Assembly (NCBI GenBank): GCA_041912175.1
Contig: JAYRNN010000042.1
Span: forward strand, 1-16,140
Direction: 5' to 3'
Length of the DNA: 16,140 bases
Source: CAZAGA01 sp041912175
GTDB taxonomy: Bacteria > Chloroflexota > Anaerolineae > Anaerolineales > UBA4823
Below, piece after piece: positions 1-8,318 of the stretch. The notes beneath the pieces are model-generated. The model had not been told where the DNA came from. It made no database searches and saw nothing but the letters and a program-made list of their open reading frames with translations. Both the position numbers and the translations under genes were made by a program. Within the stretch, counting starts at the first letter, position 1, and each line of letters opens with the position of its first letter.

Positions 1-105
1 CCTTTTTTTGTCTCTCGCTAAATTGCACCGATTATTCCCGTTGTAGGACTGTTTAGTCGTTCTTTCTAGACAGCCCCATCATTTTATTTAATAGAAAGGG
101 TGTGG

Positions 106-864
106 TTATTGGATTCCGAATACCATATTTACATCGATCTGTAACACCATTTGACCGGCCGAGACTGGGACGCTGGGTGAAGCTGCCACTGCTGCGCCTC
201 CGCCCATGCCCTTTTCGTACAACGGTGACGGTGATTGGGTGGTGTAAGCGTTGATCGTTTGCACCGGGCCGAGACCAACTCCGGCAGCATCAGCCAGCTC
301 CTTCGCCTGGGCTTGAGCATCGGCCACAGCCAATTTTCGGGCCTCTGATGTCGCCTTTGAGCGATCGGCTACGTCGAATTGGATGCCGTAGATGTTATTC
401 GCGCCAGACTTAACCGCTGTATCCAGCAGATCGCCGATTTTCGTAATATCGCGCACGGTCACGAAGATCTGGTTGTCCACAACGTAATTGATTTCACCGG
501 TTGGCTTGCCGGTCTGGTCATACTGTTGCTGTGGGTAGATGCTGAAGTTGGAAGTCTGAATATCTTTCGCATCAACACCCATATCGACCAGGGCCTGCTT
601 AACTTTAGTGGCCTGGGTATTGTTATCAGCCACGGCCTGAGCTGCATCTTTGTTCTCGGTGTGAACCCCAATCGTCACATAAGCAATATCAGGGGTTAAG
701 TAGACCTTGCCGGTGCCGCTGACGCTGATCGTGCGGTTCACTTGCGAGGAAGTTTGATCCCCGGTTGTCTGATTTTGGGCTTGTGCATATGCAGAGCCTG
801 CGTAGGCGCTCAATAGCGCGGCGACTAAAATCAGAACAGTAAGAAGAGAAAGTTTGTTACGCAT
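106..864 (-). CDS. Secreted SIMPL-domain (DUF541) protein
   Basis: A 252-residue protein of the SIMPL (DUF541) family, whose members are periplasmic or cell-surface proteins of uncertain biochemical role. Residues 1-27 form a signal peptide: Arg/Lys start, hydrophobic core, and an Ala-x-Ala cleavage site near SAYA|Q. A Gln/Thr/Ser-rich linker follows. The diagnostic family segment ISVSGTGKVYLTPDIAYV lies at 46-63, followed by alternating helices and strands to the C-terminus, including an Ala-rich helix around 170-195. The length is normal for the family. The ATG is preceded by a good AAGGAG ribosome site about six bases upstream. The gene diverges from clpC across 275 bp and appears monocistronic. 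The family call is firm; the function is not known. Confidence 0.9.
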   Translation of the reverse strand: MRNKLSLLTVLILVAALLSAYAGSAYAQAQNQTTGDQTSSQVNRTISVSGTGKVYLTPDIAYVTIGVHTENKDAAQAVADNNTQATKVKQALVDMGVDAKDIQTSNFSIYPQQQYDQTGKPTGEINYVVDNQIFVTVRDITKIGDLLDTAVKSGANNIYGIQFDVADRSKATSEARKLAVADAQAQAKELADAAGVGLGPVQTINAYTTQSPSPLYEKGMGGGAAVAASPSVPVSAGQMVLQIDVNMVFGIQ

Positions 865-979
865 GGTGACTCCTTAATAGATTGGATTGTGTTGGATCCT
901 ATGTTTGGCCTGAGTTTATTCGTCATCACGAATGGCCATTATGGCGAATAGACGCCAGAAGAATTGGAAAAGTTCCATG

Positions 980-985
980 ATTATA
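980..985 (-). promoter_or_regulatory. Candidate -10 box for the SIMPL gene
   Basis: On the minus strand this reads TATAAT, the exact sigma70 -10 consensus, about 115 bases ahead of the SIMPL-gene ATG. No good -35 at 16-18 bp is seen; the nearest, TTGAGG, is 21 bp away. Treat as weak. Confidence 0.25.
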
Positions 986-1082
986 ACCTGGATGGATCGC
1001 TTAATTCCTCAATTGAAGATAGCAAAACTCCAAATTTATATACATTTCTAACATCCTGTAAACACTCCCATCATGTTCTCAG

Positions 1083-1091
1083 TGTTATAAT
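1083..1091 (+). promoter_or_regulatory. Extended -10 promoter of clpC
   Basis: The sequence TGTTATAAT is an extended -10 element: TG, one base, then the perfect hexamer TATAAT at 1086-1091. It needs little from a -35, and none is clear. The predicted start is near 1098, giving a leader of about 42 bases. I saw no CIRCE or CtsR-type heat-shock operator next to it. Confidence 0.6.
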
Positions 1092-1098
1092 TCTTCAT

Positions 1099-1120
1099 GA
1101 CCGGGGGAGAACCCCGCGTC
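1099..1120 (+). other. GC-rich hairpin at the 5' end of the clpC leader
   Basis: GAC-CGGGG, loop GAGAA, CCCCG-C-GTC: an eight-pair stem with a single bulged C. It begins within a base or two of the predicted transcription start and ends just before the purine-rich GGAAGGAAGG ribosome site at 1121-1130. There is no immediate U-run, so it is not a standard terminator. A 5' stabilising hairpin or a temperature-sensitive leader element are both possible. Confidence 0.5.
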
Positions 1121-1139
1121 GGAAGGAAGGTTTTTTCTT

Positions 1140-3623
<2,484 letters not shown>

Positions 3624-3627
3624 GAAT

Positions 3628-3663
3628 GACGATGCCGACTATAAATAATTAGCCGGCATCGTC
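3628..3663. terminator. Inverted repeat between clpC and a convergent gene
   Basis: A perfect 10-bp inverted repeat (GACGATGCCG / CGGCATCGTC) with a 16-base AT-rich loop starts four bases after the clpC stop. Its right arm lies inside the last codons of the convergent gene at 3649-3963. The U-run is poor on the plus side and somewhat better on the minus side. It is probably a shared terminator or 3'-end stabilising hairpin for both convergent transcripts. Confidence 0.6.
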
Positions 3664-3963
3664 AATGAAAGTACCGCCAGAAATTTGGCGCGCAATGATT
3701 TTCCTCTTACTGTCGAAAGTCAGTTCAATCTCGATTTGTTGGTAACAACGGTTTTCTCCAATGAGTGTTTTACGGCTGAAATAAGTGGGGTTGGTAGTGG
3801 TCTCGCCGTACTCAATACTCAGGTCATTACGCAAATCGATACGGGCAATAATCAGCTCACCGCAACGATTGCACTTAACCGTGACATGGGTTGCGAAATC
3901 CGGCGCCTTTCTGGTTTCGGAGCCGTCGAAGAGAGAGGCAATTTTCTTGAAGAATCCCATCAT
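3649..3963 (-). CDS. Small conserved-type protein with a CxxC motif, function unknown
   Basis: A 104-residue soluble protein that I cannot assign to a characterised family. It has a short amphipathic start, GFFKKIASLF, then a Cys-pair knuckle CNRCG (C31 and C34) and a lone third cysteine (C73) in the segment NRCYQQIEIELTF. This resembles a small zinc-ribbon or beta-sheet protein with an incomplete metal site. The rest is predicted beta-rich. Two ATGs are in tandem at 3963 and 3960; the AAAGGA ribosome site is only three bases from the first, so the second may be used. It lies downstream of, and in the same direction as, the sigma/anti-sigma pair with a 42-base gap, so co-transcription is possible. 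Codon use and length support a real gene. Confidence 0.75.
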   Translation of the reverse strand: MMGFFKKIASLFDGSETRKAPDFATHVTVKCNRCGELIIARIDLRNDLSIEYGETTTNPTYFSRKTLIGENRCYQQIEIELTFDSKRKIIARQISGGTFIDDAG

Positions 3964-4005
3964 TTATCCTTTCTGTCGACGCGAACGGAAGGATGATTTT
4001 AGCAT

Positions 4006-4878
4006 TTATTCCGTAGCGTCTACCAAGCGCGCCAGCAATCCATCATTTGAGGTGCGAAAGGCTGCCACATTTACCTGACTGCCGGCCATCGGTGAGCCAT
4101 GTACCAATGTATCATTGTCCAGTTGGACGGGTACGCCAGAAATGGTCAGGGTTTGAGGAGATATTTCTTCCAACACTCCTCTGAATGAATATTCACGGGG
4201 TCGGATCTGCGTCACCAAAACAGATCCATCTGTTTGAAGTTCGCCCGATACACTTGCCCAGATATTTTCTTGAACTTTTCCCACCATCTGGACTTCAGGT
4301 GGAAGCTGTAAAGGGATGCCTCCGACTGTCCAGAATCCTTCTCGGGGTTGTTGAAAGAGACCGGCAAAACGCACATTTGCCTGTGCGTTAAGCGCTGCCA
4401 GGGATTGAACCTCGTCCAGGCGCGCCTGGTCGTAAGCGCGTTCTAATATCAATCGTTCCACTGTATGGTCTACGGCTATAAGACGGGCCTGCCGGTAGAA
4501 TTCTTTGACTGGATACAGTAGATCGCCGGGCAATGCTGCGGATGCACTTGCTACCCCCCAAAATAAGCCTAAGCTCGCCAATAAAAGAAGCCCAAGCCAA
4601 CCGAGCCTGGATACCCAGGTACGTAGCGTTGACCCGAGGCCAGGCTTCGGGAATATTTTCTGGGCGGTTTCTAAAAAGCTATTTCGATCCTGGCTTTGAG
4701 CAGGGGTCAGATTCTGGAGCGCCTCCGAATAAACCCTCAAGGTTTGCACCGCTTCGAGCGGTTGAACAAGCTCAGACTTCCATTGGGGGTATAAATCCAA
4801 GACTTGGTCTAATTTTTCCCCCAACTGCATTTTTTGGATGCAAACATCGAGCGCTCTGATCTGGGCTTCGTTGTGCAT
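4006..4878 (-). CDS. Membrane-anchored anti-sigma-like protein (DUF5667-like)
   Basis: A 290-residue single-pass membrane protein, probably the anti-sigma partner of the sigma factor upstream. The N-terminal 90 residues are cytoplasmic-looking and helical, with the spaced pattern VCIQKMQLGEKLDQVLDLYP typical of proteins that travel with Chloroflexi and actinobacterial ECF sigma factors. One transmembrane helix lies at about 93-112. Just outside it, ALPGDLLYPVKEFYRQARL matches the DUF5667 signature. The C-terminal 120 residues are beta-rich with repeated 'VSGELQTDGSVLVTQI / RGVLEEISPQTLTISG'-like segments, similar to DUF5666 domains. Its ATG overlaps the TGA of the sigma gene by one base (TGATG), implying translational coupling. 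The anti-sigma role comes from this pairing and topology; no zinc HxxxCxxC anti-sigma motif is present. Confidence 0.75.
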   Translation of the reverse strand: MHNEAQIRALDVCIQKMQLGEKLDQVLDLYPQWKSELVQPLEAVQTLRVYSEALQNLTPAQSQDRNSFLETAQKIFPKPGLGSTLRTWVSRLGWLGLLLLASLGLFWGVASASAALPGDLLYPVKEFYRQARLIAVDHTVERLILERAYDQARLDEVQSLAALNAQANVRFAGLFQQPREGFWTVGGIPLQLPPEVQMVGKVQENIWASVSGELQTDGSVLVTQIRPREYSFRGVLEEISPQTLTISGVPVQLDNDTLVHGSPMAGSQVNVAAFRTSNDGLLARLVDATE

Positions 4879-5417
4879 CAGGCCTCTTGTTCTAATTGAA
4901 CGCGCAAGTCCTCAAGCGCCTCAAATTGAAGCATTTTTACATCAGCGATATTTTTACCCATAATTCTGGCAATTTCTTCCGAGGTTAAAAAATTGGCGAA
5001 GCGTAGGGCTAATAAATGCTGCGCTTCAGGATCGAGATGGCGCATGGATTTACACACCAATTCCTCGAGCCAGGCGATTTCTTGGTCAGGCTGACCTGAG
5101 ATTTGTACGACTGCCTGGCGAGGTTGGAAAGCCATCTCGTTCGCGGTGCTTAAATATTGTTCCACCAAATCCCGCACGCTCTCGAATAACCAGCCCGTCA
5201 TATTGTCAATAGATCGGGAGCGCTTTTTGATCGTCTCAATCAACCGGACAAATACCTGATGCGAGATTTCTCTGCTCGTCTGTTCATCACAAACTCGAAA
5301 ATTGATATAGCGATAGATTTGGGGATAGTAAGCGTCATAGACTTGCCCGAGGGCAGTCAAATCGAACCGGCGAGCATGCAGGATTACTTCAGTGATCTCA
5401 AGTTCAGAAACGGTCAT
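4878..5417 (-). CDS. RNA polymerase sigma-70 family factor, ECF type
   Basis: A 179-residue group 4 (ECF-like) sigma factor. Region 2 spans about residues 18-90 and includes FDLTALGQVYDAYYPQIYRY, the aromatic-rich start of sigma region 2, and a Trp-containing 2.4 segment (MTGWLFESVRDLVEQYL). Region 4 spans about 120-175 and ends in the helix-turn-helix LTSEEIARIMGKNIADVKML. Regions 1 and 3 are absent and the size is usual for ECF factors. It binds core polymerase and should be held inactive by the overlapping downstream membrane protein. It diverges from nrfH across 188 bp. I saw no convincing promoter or strong ribosome site upstream; the closest purine run, GGGAG, is about 14 bases from the ATG. 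The target genes cannot be read from this window. Confidence 0.87.
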   Translation of the reverse strand: MTVSELEITEVILHARRFDLTALGQVYDAYYPQIYRYINFRVCDEQTSREISHQVFVRLIETIKKRSRSIDNMTGWLFESVRDLVEQYLSTANEMAFQPRQAVVQISGQPDQEIAWLEELVCKSMRHLDPEAQHLLALRFANFLTSEEIARIMGKNIADVKMLQFEALEDLRVQLEQEA

Positions 5418-5497
5418 AGGCTGGTATTTGGTGCTCCCGTGATCCTTTGCGATGTCTCATTTTATCGTATTTATGCAAGGTCTAGACCAGATCTTAA

Positions 5498-5513
5498 TGT
5501 GACAAAAGTCACA
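5498..5513. promoter_or_regulatory. Crp/Fnr-type operator upstream of nrfHA
   Basis: TGTGACAAAAGTCACA is a perfect 16-bp inverted repeat and an exact match to the Crp consensus TGTGA-N6-TCACA. Its centre (5505.5) is exactly -41.5 from the start predicted by the -10 box at 5535-5540, the position used by class II Crp/Fnr activators. The Crp-like protein encoded at 7447-8151 is the obvious candidate to bind it. Confidence 0.8.
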
Positions 5514-5534
5514 GATTGATTTGAAGAGACGTGT

Positions 5535-5540
5535 TAAGAT
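5535..5540 (+). promoter_or_regulatory. -10 box of the nrfHA promoter
   Basis: TAAGAT is a 4/6 match to the -10 consensus, keeping the essential TA---T. It would place the start at about 5547, giving a 59-base leader to nrfH. No -35 hexamer is found at the right distance; the operator occupies that place, as expected for an activator-dependent promoter. Confidence 0.5.
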
Positions 5541-5605
5541 TAGGGATTGATAAGAATTAGTGGCGCTCTATTAATGAGGATCGAGTTGTTGGCAAAGGTG
5601 AATGA

Positions 5606-6097
5606 ATGAAAATTCCGATCATTGTAGGTATCCTGGCATTATTGGCGGTTATTGGTGTGGGGTTATACGTGACTGATTTCACGGCTTACCTGGGAAATAA
5701 TCCGACTACCTGTAACAATTGCCATGTCATGGATAATGTATACGAGGGGTGGTACCATGCCGGACATAAAAATTGGACGACATGTAATGACTGCCACACT
5801 CCGCATGCCTTGATCCCCAAGTATCTTGTTAAAGCCCAGTCCGGTTATCATCATGTCACTGCTTTTGTTTTTGGTAATATTCCGGACGCAATCCGGGCGA
5901 AGGAATCGTCGCGGCAGGTGGTGCAGGCAAACTGCGAACGCTGTCATGCCGCGACGATTGAGAACCTGGATATGGGCTACCGCTATACTGCGGATGATCC
6001 GGGCCGTTATTGCTTTGAATGCCATCGGAGTGTCGCACATGGTGACCGCGGCCTCTCCATTCTCCCTTACCAGCATACGGAGGAATACTCGAAATGA
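5606..6097 (+). CDS. nrfH: Cytochrome c nitrite reductase small subunit NrfH
   Basis: A 163-residue membrane-anchored tetraheme cytochrome c of the NapC/NirT/NrfH family. It takes electrons from menaquinol and passes them to NrfA on the outer face of the membrane. One transmembrane helix lies at about 4-24. Four CxxCH haem sites follow: CNNCH, CNDCH, CERCH and CFECH. The first is CNNCHVM, keeping the Met next to the haem as in the NrfH that uses Met as axial ligand to haem 1. Short length and four haems match NrfH rather than longer NapC variants. The ATG has an AAGG-type ribosome site at about eight bases. Its stop overlaps the nrfA start as ATGA, so the two are translationally coupled. Confidence 0.95.
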   Translation: MKIPIIVGILALLAVIGVGLYVTDFTAYLGNNPTTCNNCHVMDNVYEGWYHAGHKNWTTCNDCHTPHALIPKYLVKAQSGYHHVTAFVFGNIPDAIRAKESSRQVVQANCERCHAATIENLDMGYRYTADDPGRYCFECHRSVAHGDRGLSILPYQHTEEYSK

Positions 6098-7392
6098 AAC
6101 GTACCATTATTATTCTAACTGGCGTTATTGTTGTCCTGGCAGGTGGTTTGATTGCTTTACTGCTTTACTTTAAAAACCAACCTAGTCCAACGCGTGGTGT
6201 AGAACCGATTGTTGAGATCGCCCCGAAGGAACCCGATTCCTCGATTTGGGGCGAGAACTTCCCCAACCAGTACACAACCCTCCTTCAGACCAAGGATAAC
6301 AACAACCGCACAACCTTCGGGGGTTCTGAGCCATTCTCAAAACTGGAGCAGGATCCACGGTTGAAGGAACTTTTCGCTGGTTACGGTTTTAGCATTGATT
6401 ACAATGAAGAACGCGGCCATATGAATGCTCTGACCGATGTCCGGGCAACCAAGCGCATCAATGATAAGACCCCGGGTACGTGTTATTCCTGCAAGAGTTC
6501 TGATAACCCAGGCTTGTGGGAAAAAATGGGCGTGGCCGAGTATGATCATACTCCCTTTGCGGAATTGGGCGAGCAAATTAACCAACCGATTGGGTGCGCC
6601 AATTGCCACGAAGCCAATACGATGCGTCTGGTGGTAACCAACCCGGCCTTAGAAGAAGCGTTAAAAGCCCAAGGGTTGGATTGGACTAAGTTTACCCGCC
6701 AGGAGATGCGCACAGTCGTTTGTGGAAACTGCCATGTCGAATATTACTTCGCAGGAGAAGGCAAGTATCTTACTTTCCCGTGGGAGAATGGCCGCAAGAT
6801 CGAAGATATCTCGAAGTATTACCAAGAGATTGGCTTCAAGGATTGGGTCCATCCGGATTCCGGCGCGCCGATGATCAAAATCCAGCATCCTGAATTTGAA
6901 TTGTTCACGAATGATAGCACCCACTATAAAGCCGGGGTGGCTTGTGCGGATTGCCACATGCCTTACACGCGCGATGGGGCCGCCAAGTTTTCTAACCACA
7001 ATGTTCAAAGCCCGTTGCTGAACGCAGAAGCTGCCTGTGGGCAGTGCCATACGGATGTCGCTTATGTAACCGGCCGGGTCGCTACAATCCAGGCTCAGGT
7101 CCGCCAAACGATGGATGCAACTCAAGATGCGATCTTGGCTGCAATCGCGGCGATCAAGGCAGCCGGAGCTGAACCAAACGTTGACGCACAGCTACTTGAG
7201 GAAGCGCGTAATCTCCATCGAGAGGCGCAATTGCGGTGGGACTTCCTCGCCGCCGAAAATAGCATGGGTTTTCACAATCCTGAAGAAGCGCTGCGTATCT
7301 TGGCCGATTCTACAAACCTGGCCCGCCAGGCGCAACTTAAGGCGGTGCAGGCTGCCGGCACCCCGGATGTGATCCAGACCACCGGTCAGTAA
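6094..7392 (+). CDS. nrfA: Ammonia-forming cytochrome c nitrite reductase NrfA
   Basis: A 432-residue pentaheme enzyme that reduces nitrite to ammonium with six electrons. Residues 5-26 form an uncleaved anchor or signal. The active-site haem has the special CxxCK site (CYSCK, 130-134); four normal sites follow: CANCH (168), CGNCH (210), CADCH (284) and CGQCH (315). Substrate-pocket residues are all present: Arg117 in LTDVRATK, Tyr218 in CGNCHVEYYF and His265 in KIQHPEFELF. Glu216, Lys262 and Gln264 match the calcium ligands, so this is a calcium-containing NrfA rather than the Ca-independent type. The C-terminal helical part provides the dimer interface. No nrfBCD genes follow, consistent with an NrfHA system. 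Confidence is very high because every catalytic feature is present. Confidence 0.97.
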   Translation: MKRTIIILTGVIVVLAGGLIALLLYFKNQPSPTRGVEPIVEIAPKEPDSSIWGENFPNQYTTLLQTKDNNNRTTFGGSEPFSKLEQDPRLKELFAGYGFSIDYNEERGHMNALTDVRATKRINDKTPGTCYSCKSSDNPGLWEKMGVAEYDHTPFAELGEQINQPIGCANCHEANTMRLVVTNPALEEALKAQGLDWTKFTRQEMRTVVCGNCHVEYYFAGEGKYLTFPWENGRKIEDISKYYQEIGFKDWVHPDSGAPMIKIQHPEFELFTNDSTHYKAGVACADCHMPYTRDGAAKFSNHNVQSPLLNAEAACGQCHTDVAYVTGRVATIQAQVRQTMDATQDAILAAIAAIKAAGAEPNVDAQLLEEARNLHREAQLRWDFLAAENSMGFHNPEEALRILADSTNLARQAQLKAVQAAGTPDVIQTTGQ

Positions 7393-7410
7393 TATCGAAT
7401 TTCCGCACCT

Positions 7411-7448
7411 AAAAATGGTCTGTGTCGATCTCGACGCAGGCTATTTTT
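7411..7448. terminator. Bidirectional Rho-independent terminator between nrfA and the Crp-like gene
   Basis: A nine-pair stem CTGTGTCGA / TCGACGCAG (7420-7439, one G-U pair) with a tight two-base spacer is flanked by AAAAAT on the left and ATTTTT on the right. Both strands therefore read a stem followed by a U-run. It serves nrfHA on plus and the Crp-like gene on minus, and it overlaps the latter's stop codon. Confidence 0.85.
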
Positions 7449-8151
7449 AGTTTACTGGAGGCTCGTACGCCCAGGCTGCTAATACGAGGGAGTCAGTCAC
7501 ATGGATTTGTCGGCGATAGACTCGGATCGCACCACTACGCTCCAGTTCACGCAGGGAACGGGCCACCACCTCTCGCACGGTACCCAGGCGAGCGGCCAAC
7601 TGGTCTTGTGTCACTCGTTGGCTGGTCTGGCCGTGGAGTTGTTCGGGTGAAAGCTGGAAAATCAGGCGCGCCAGGCGGTTGGTAACCTGGTGGAAAGATA
7701 ATTCTTCGACCATTTTTACCAACATGCGTAAATTTTCGCTAAGGTTTAGGATCACCGCCTGGGCTAATTCTGGGTTTTCGGAGAGCGCATGGCGGAGAAT
7801 GAATTGGTCGATTAACCAGATTTCACTTTCTTCCAAAGCGGCCGCGTTCATTACGTTTACCCCCGAGTCAAAGACAGGCACTTCATTAAACGTTGTCCTC
7901 TCTTCCAGGACGCGCAGGATCAACTCTCGCCCCTTTGGAGATAATTTGAACAGTTTGACGCTCCCCTTGCGAATGATATGGAGGCCGGAACATTCCTCGC
8001 CTTGCCAGCAGATCATCTCCGCGGGTCTGTAGCTGTACAGATGCATCCCCTGTGAAATCCCGATCAGTAAATCATCACTCAAGCGGTGGAAATAAACGCT
8101 TTGTCGAAGCGCCTCTATTTTTTCAGCCGTGGTCACCGATTTCTTTATCAT
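7447..8151 (-). CDS. Crp/Fnr family transcriptional regulator
   Basis: A 234-residue regulator when started at the ATG at 8151. The N-terminal cyclic-nucleotide-binding-like beta-roll (about 18-125) has the typical run CWQGEECSGLHIIRKGSVKL. A dimerisation helix follows (about 130-160), then a winged helix with VTQDQLAARLGTVREVVARS (180-199). Recognition-helix residues Arg193, Glu194 and Arg198 match the Crp residues that read TGTGA. It lacks the N-terminal Cys cluster of Fnr, so it is not an iron-sulfur oxygen sensor; the ligand is unknown. The open frame extends 21 codons upstream to 8214, but a TATAAT box lies in that stretch and family alignment starts after it, so I chose 8151. Convergent with nrfHA, it is the likely regulator of that operon. 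Confidence 0.88.
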   Translation of the reverse strand: MIKKSVTTAEKIEALRQSVYFHRLSDDLLIGISQGMHLYSYRPAEMICWQGEECSGLHIIRKGSVKLFKLSPKGRELILRVLEERTTFNEVPVFDSGVNVMNAAALEESEIWLIDQFILRHALSENPELAQAVILNLSENLRMLVKMVEELSFHQVTNRLARLIFQLSPEQLHGQTSQRVTQDQLAARLGTVREVVARSLRELERSGAIRVYRRQIHVTDSLVLAAWAYEPPVN

Positions 8152-8158
8152 CAGGTCT

Positions 8159-8164
8159 ATTATA
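8159..8164 (-). promoter_or_regulatory. -10 box of the Crp-like gene, implying a leaderless mRNA
   Basis: On the minus strand this reads TATAAT, seven bases before the chosen ATG. Transcription should therefore begin at or within one base of the start codon. No ribosome-binding sequence is present, which agrees with leaderless translation. The -35 (TGTAAC at 17 bp) is poor. Confidence 0.55.
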
Positions 8165-8224
8165 CGGAATAAGACCCGGAAGTTACAGGTTTGTGATAAA
8201 TTTGTATAAATCATTAATAATTAT

Positions 8225-8253
8225 TTGCAAATTTGGAGGGTTAAGGCTACAAT
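8225..8253 (+). promoter_or_regulatory. Sigma70-type promoter of the polyphosphate gene block
   Basis: TTGCAA (8225-8230), a 17-base spacer and TACAAT (8248-8253) make a good housekeeping promoter. The start is expected near 8260, with a leader of about 59 bases ending in an AAAGGAG ribosome site at 8304-8309. It is the only strong promoter I see ahead of the five genes to 14519. Confidence 0.7.
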
Positions 8254-8318
8254 TAATTGCCGATCAAATATTTCGAACCCAAATAAACCAAATCTTAACA
8301 AGAAAGGAGCCAGATCCT

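Noticed and set aside
1..105. Possible terminator downstream of the SIMPL gene
   Set aside because: CTTTCTA/TAGAAAG (62-68 and 92-98) and a short GACT/AGTC pair can be drawn, but loops are long or stems short and no U-run follows on the minus strand.
6661..7125. 154-codon open frame antisense to nrfA
   Set aside because: The opposite strand encodes three haem motifs of NrfA; this frame has no domain signature.
8190..8213. TGTGATAAATTTGTATAAATCA as a second Crp-type operator controlling the regulator or PPK2 genes
   Set aside because: Only the left half matches; the right half lacks TCACA and the TGAT...ATCA spacing is 12 bases, unlike Crp or Fnr sites.
8152..8214. A longer N-terminus for the Crp-like regulator starting at 8214
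   Set aside because: No ribosome site there, a TATAAT box falls inside the extension, and family proteins normally start close to the residue encoded at 8151.
8052..8318. An 89-codon in-frame upstream extension of the first PPK2 gene
   Set aside because: It runs antisense to the start of the Crp-like gene, lies mostly upstream of the predicted promoter, lacks a ribosome site and has no PPK2-like content; the ATG at 8319 has a clear AAAGGAG.
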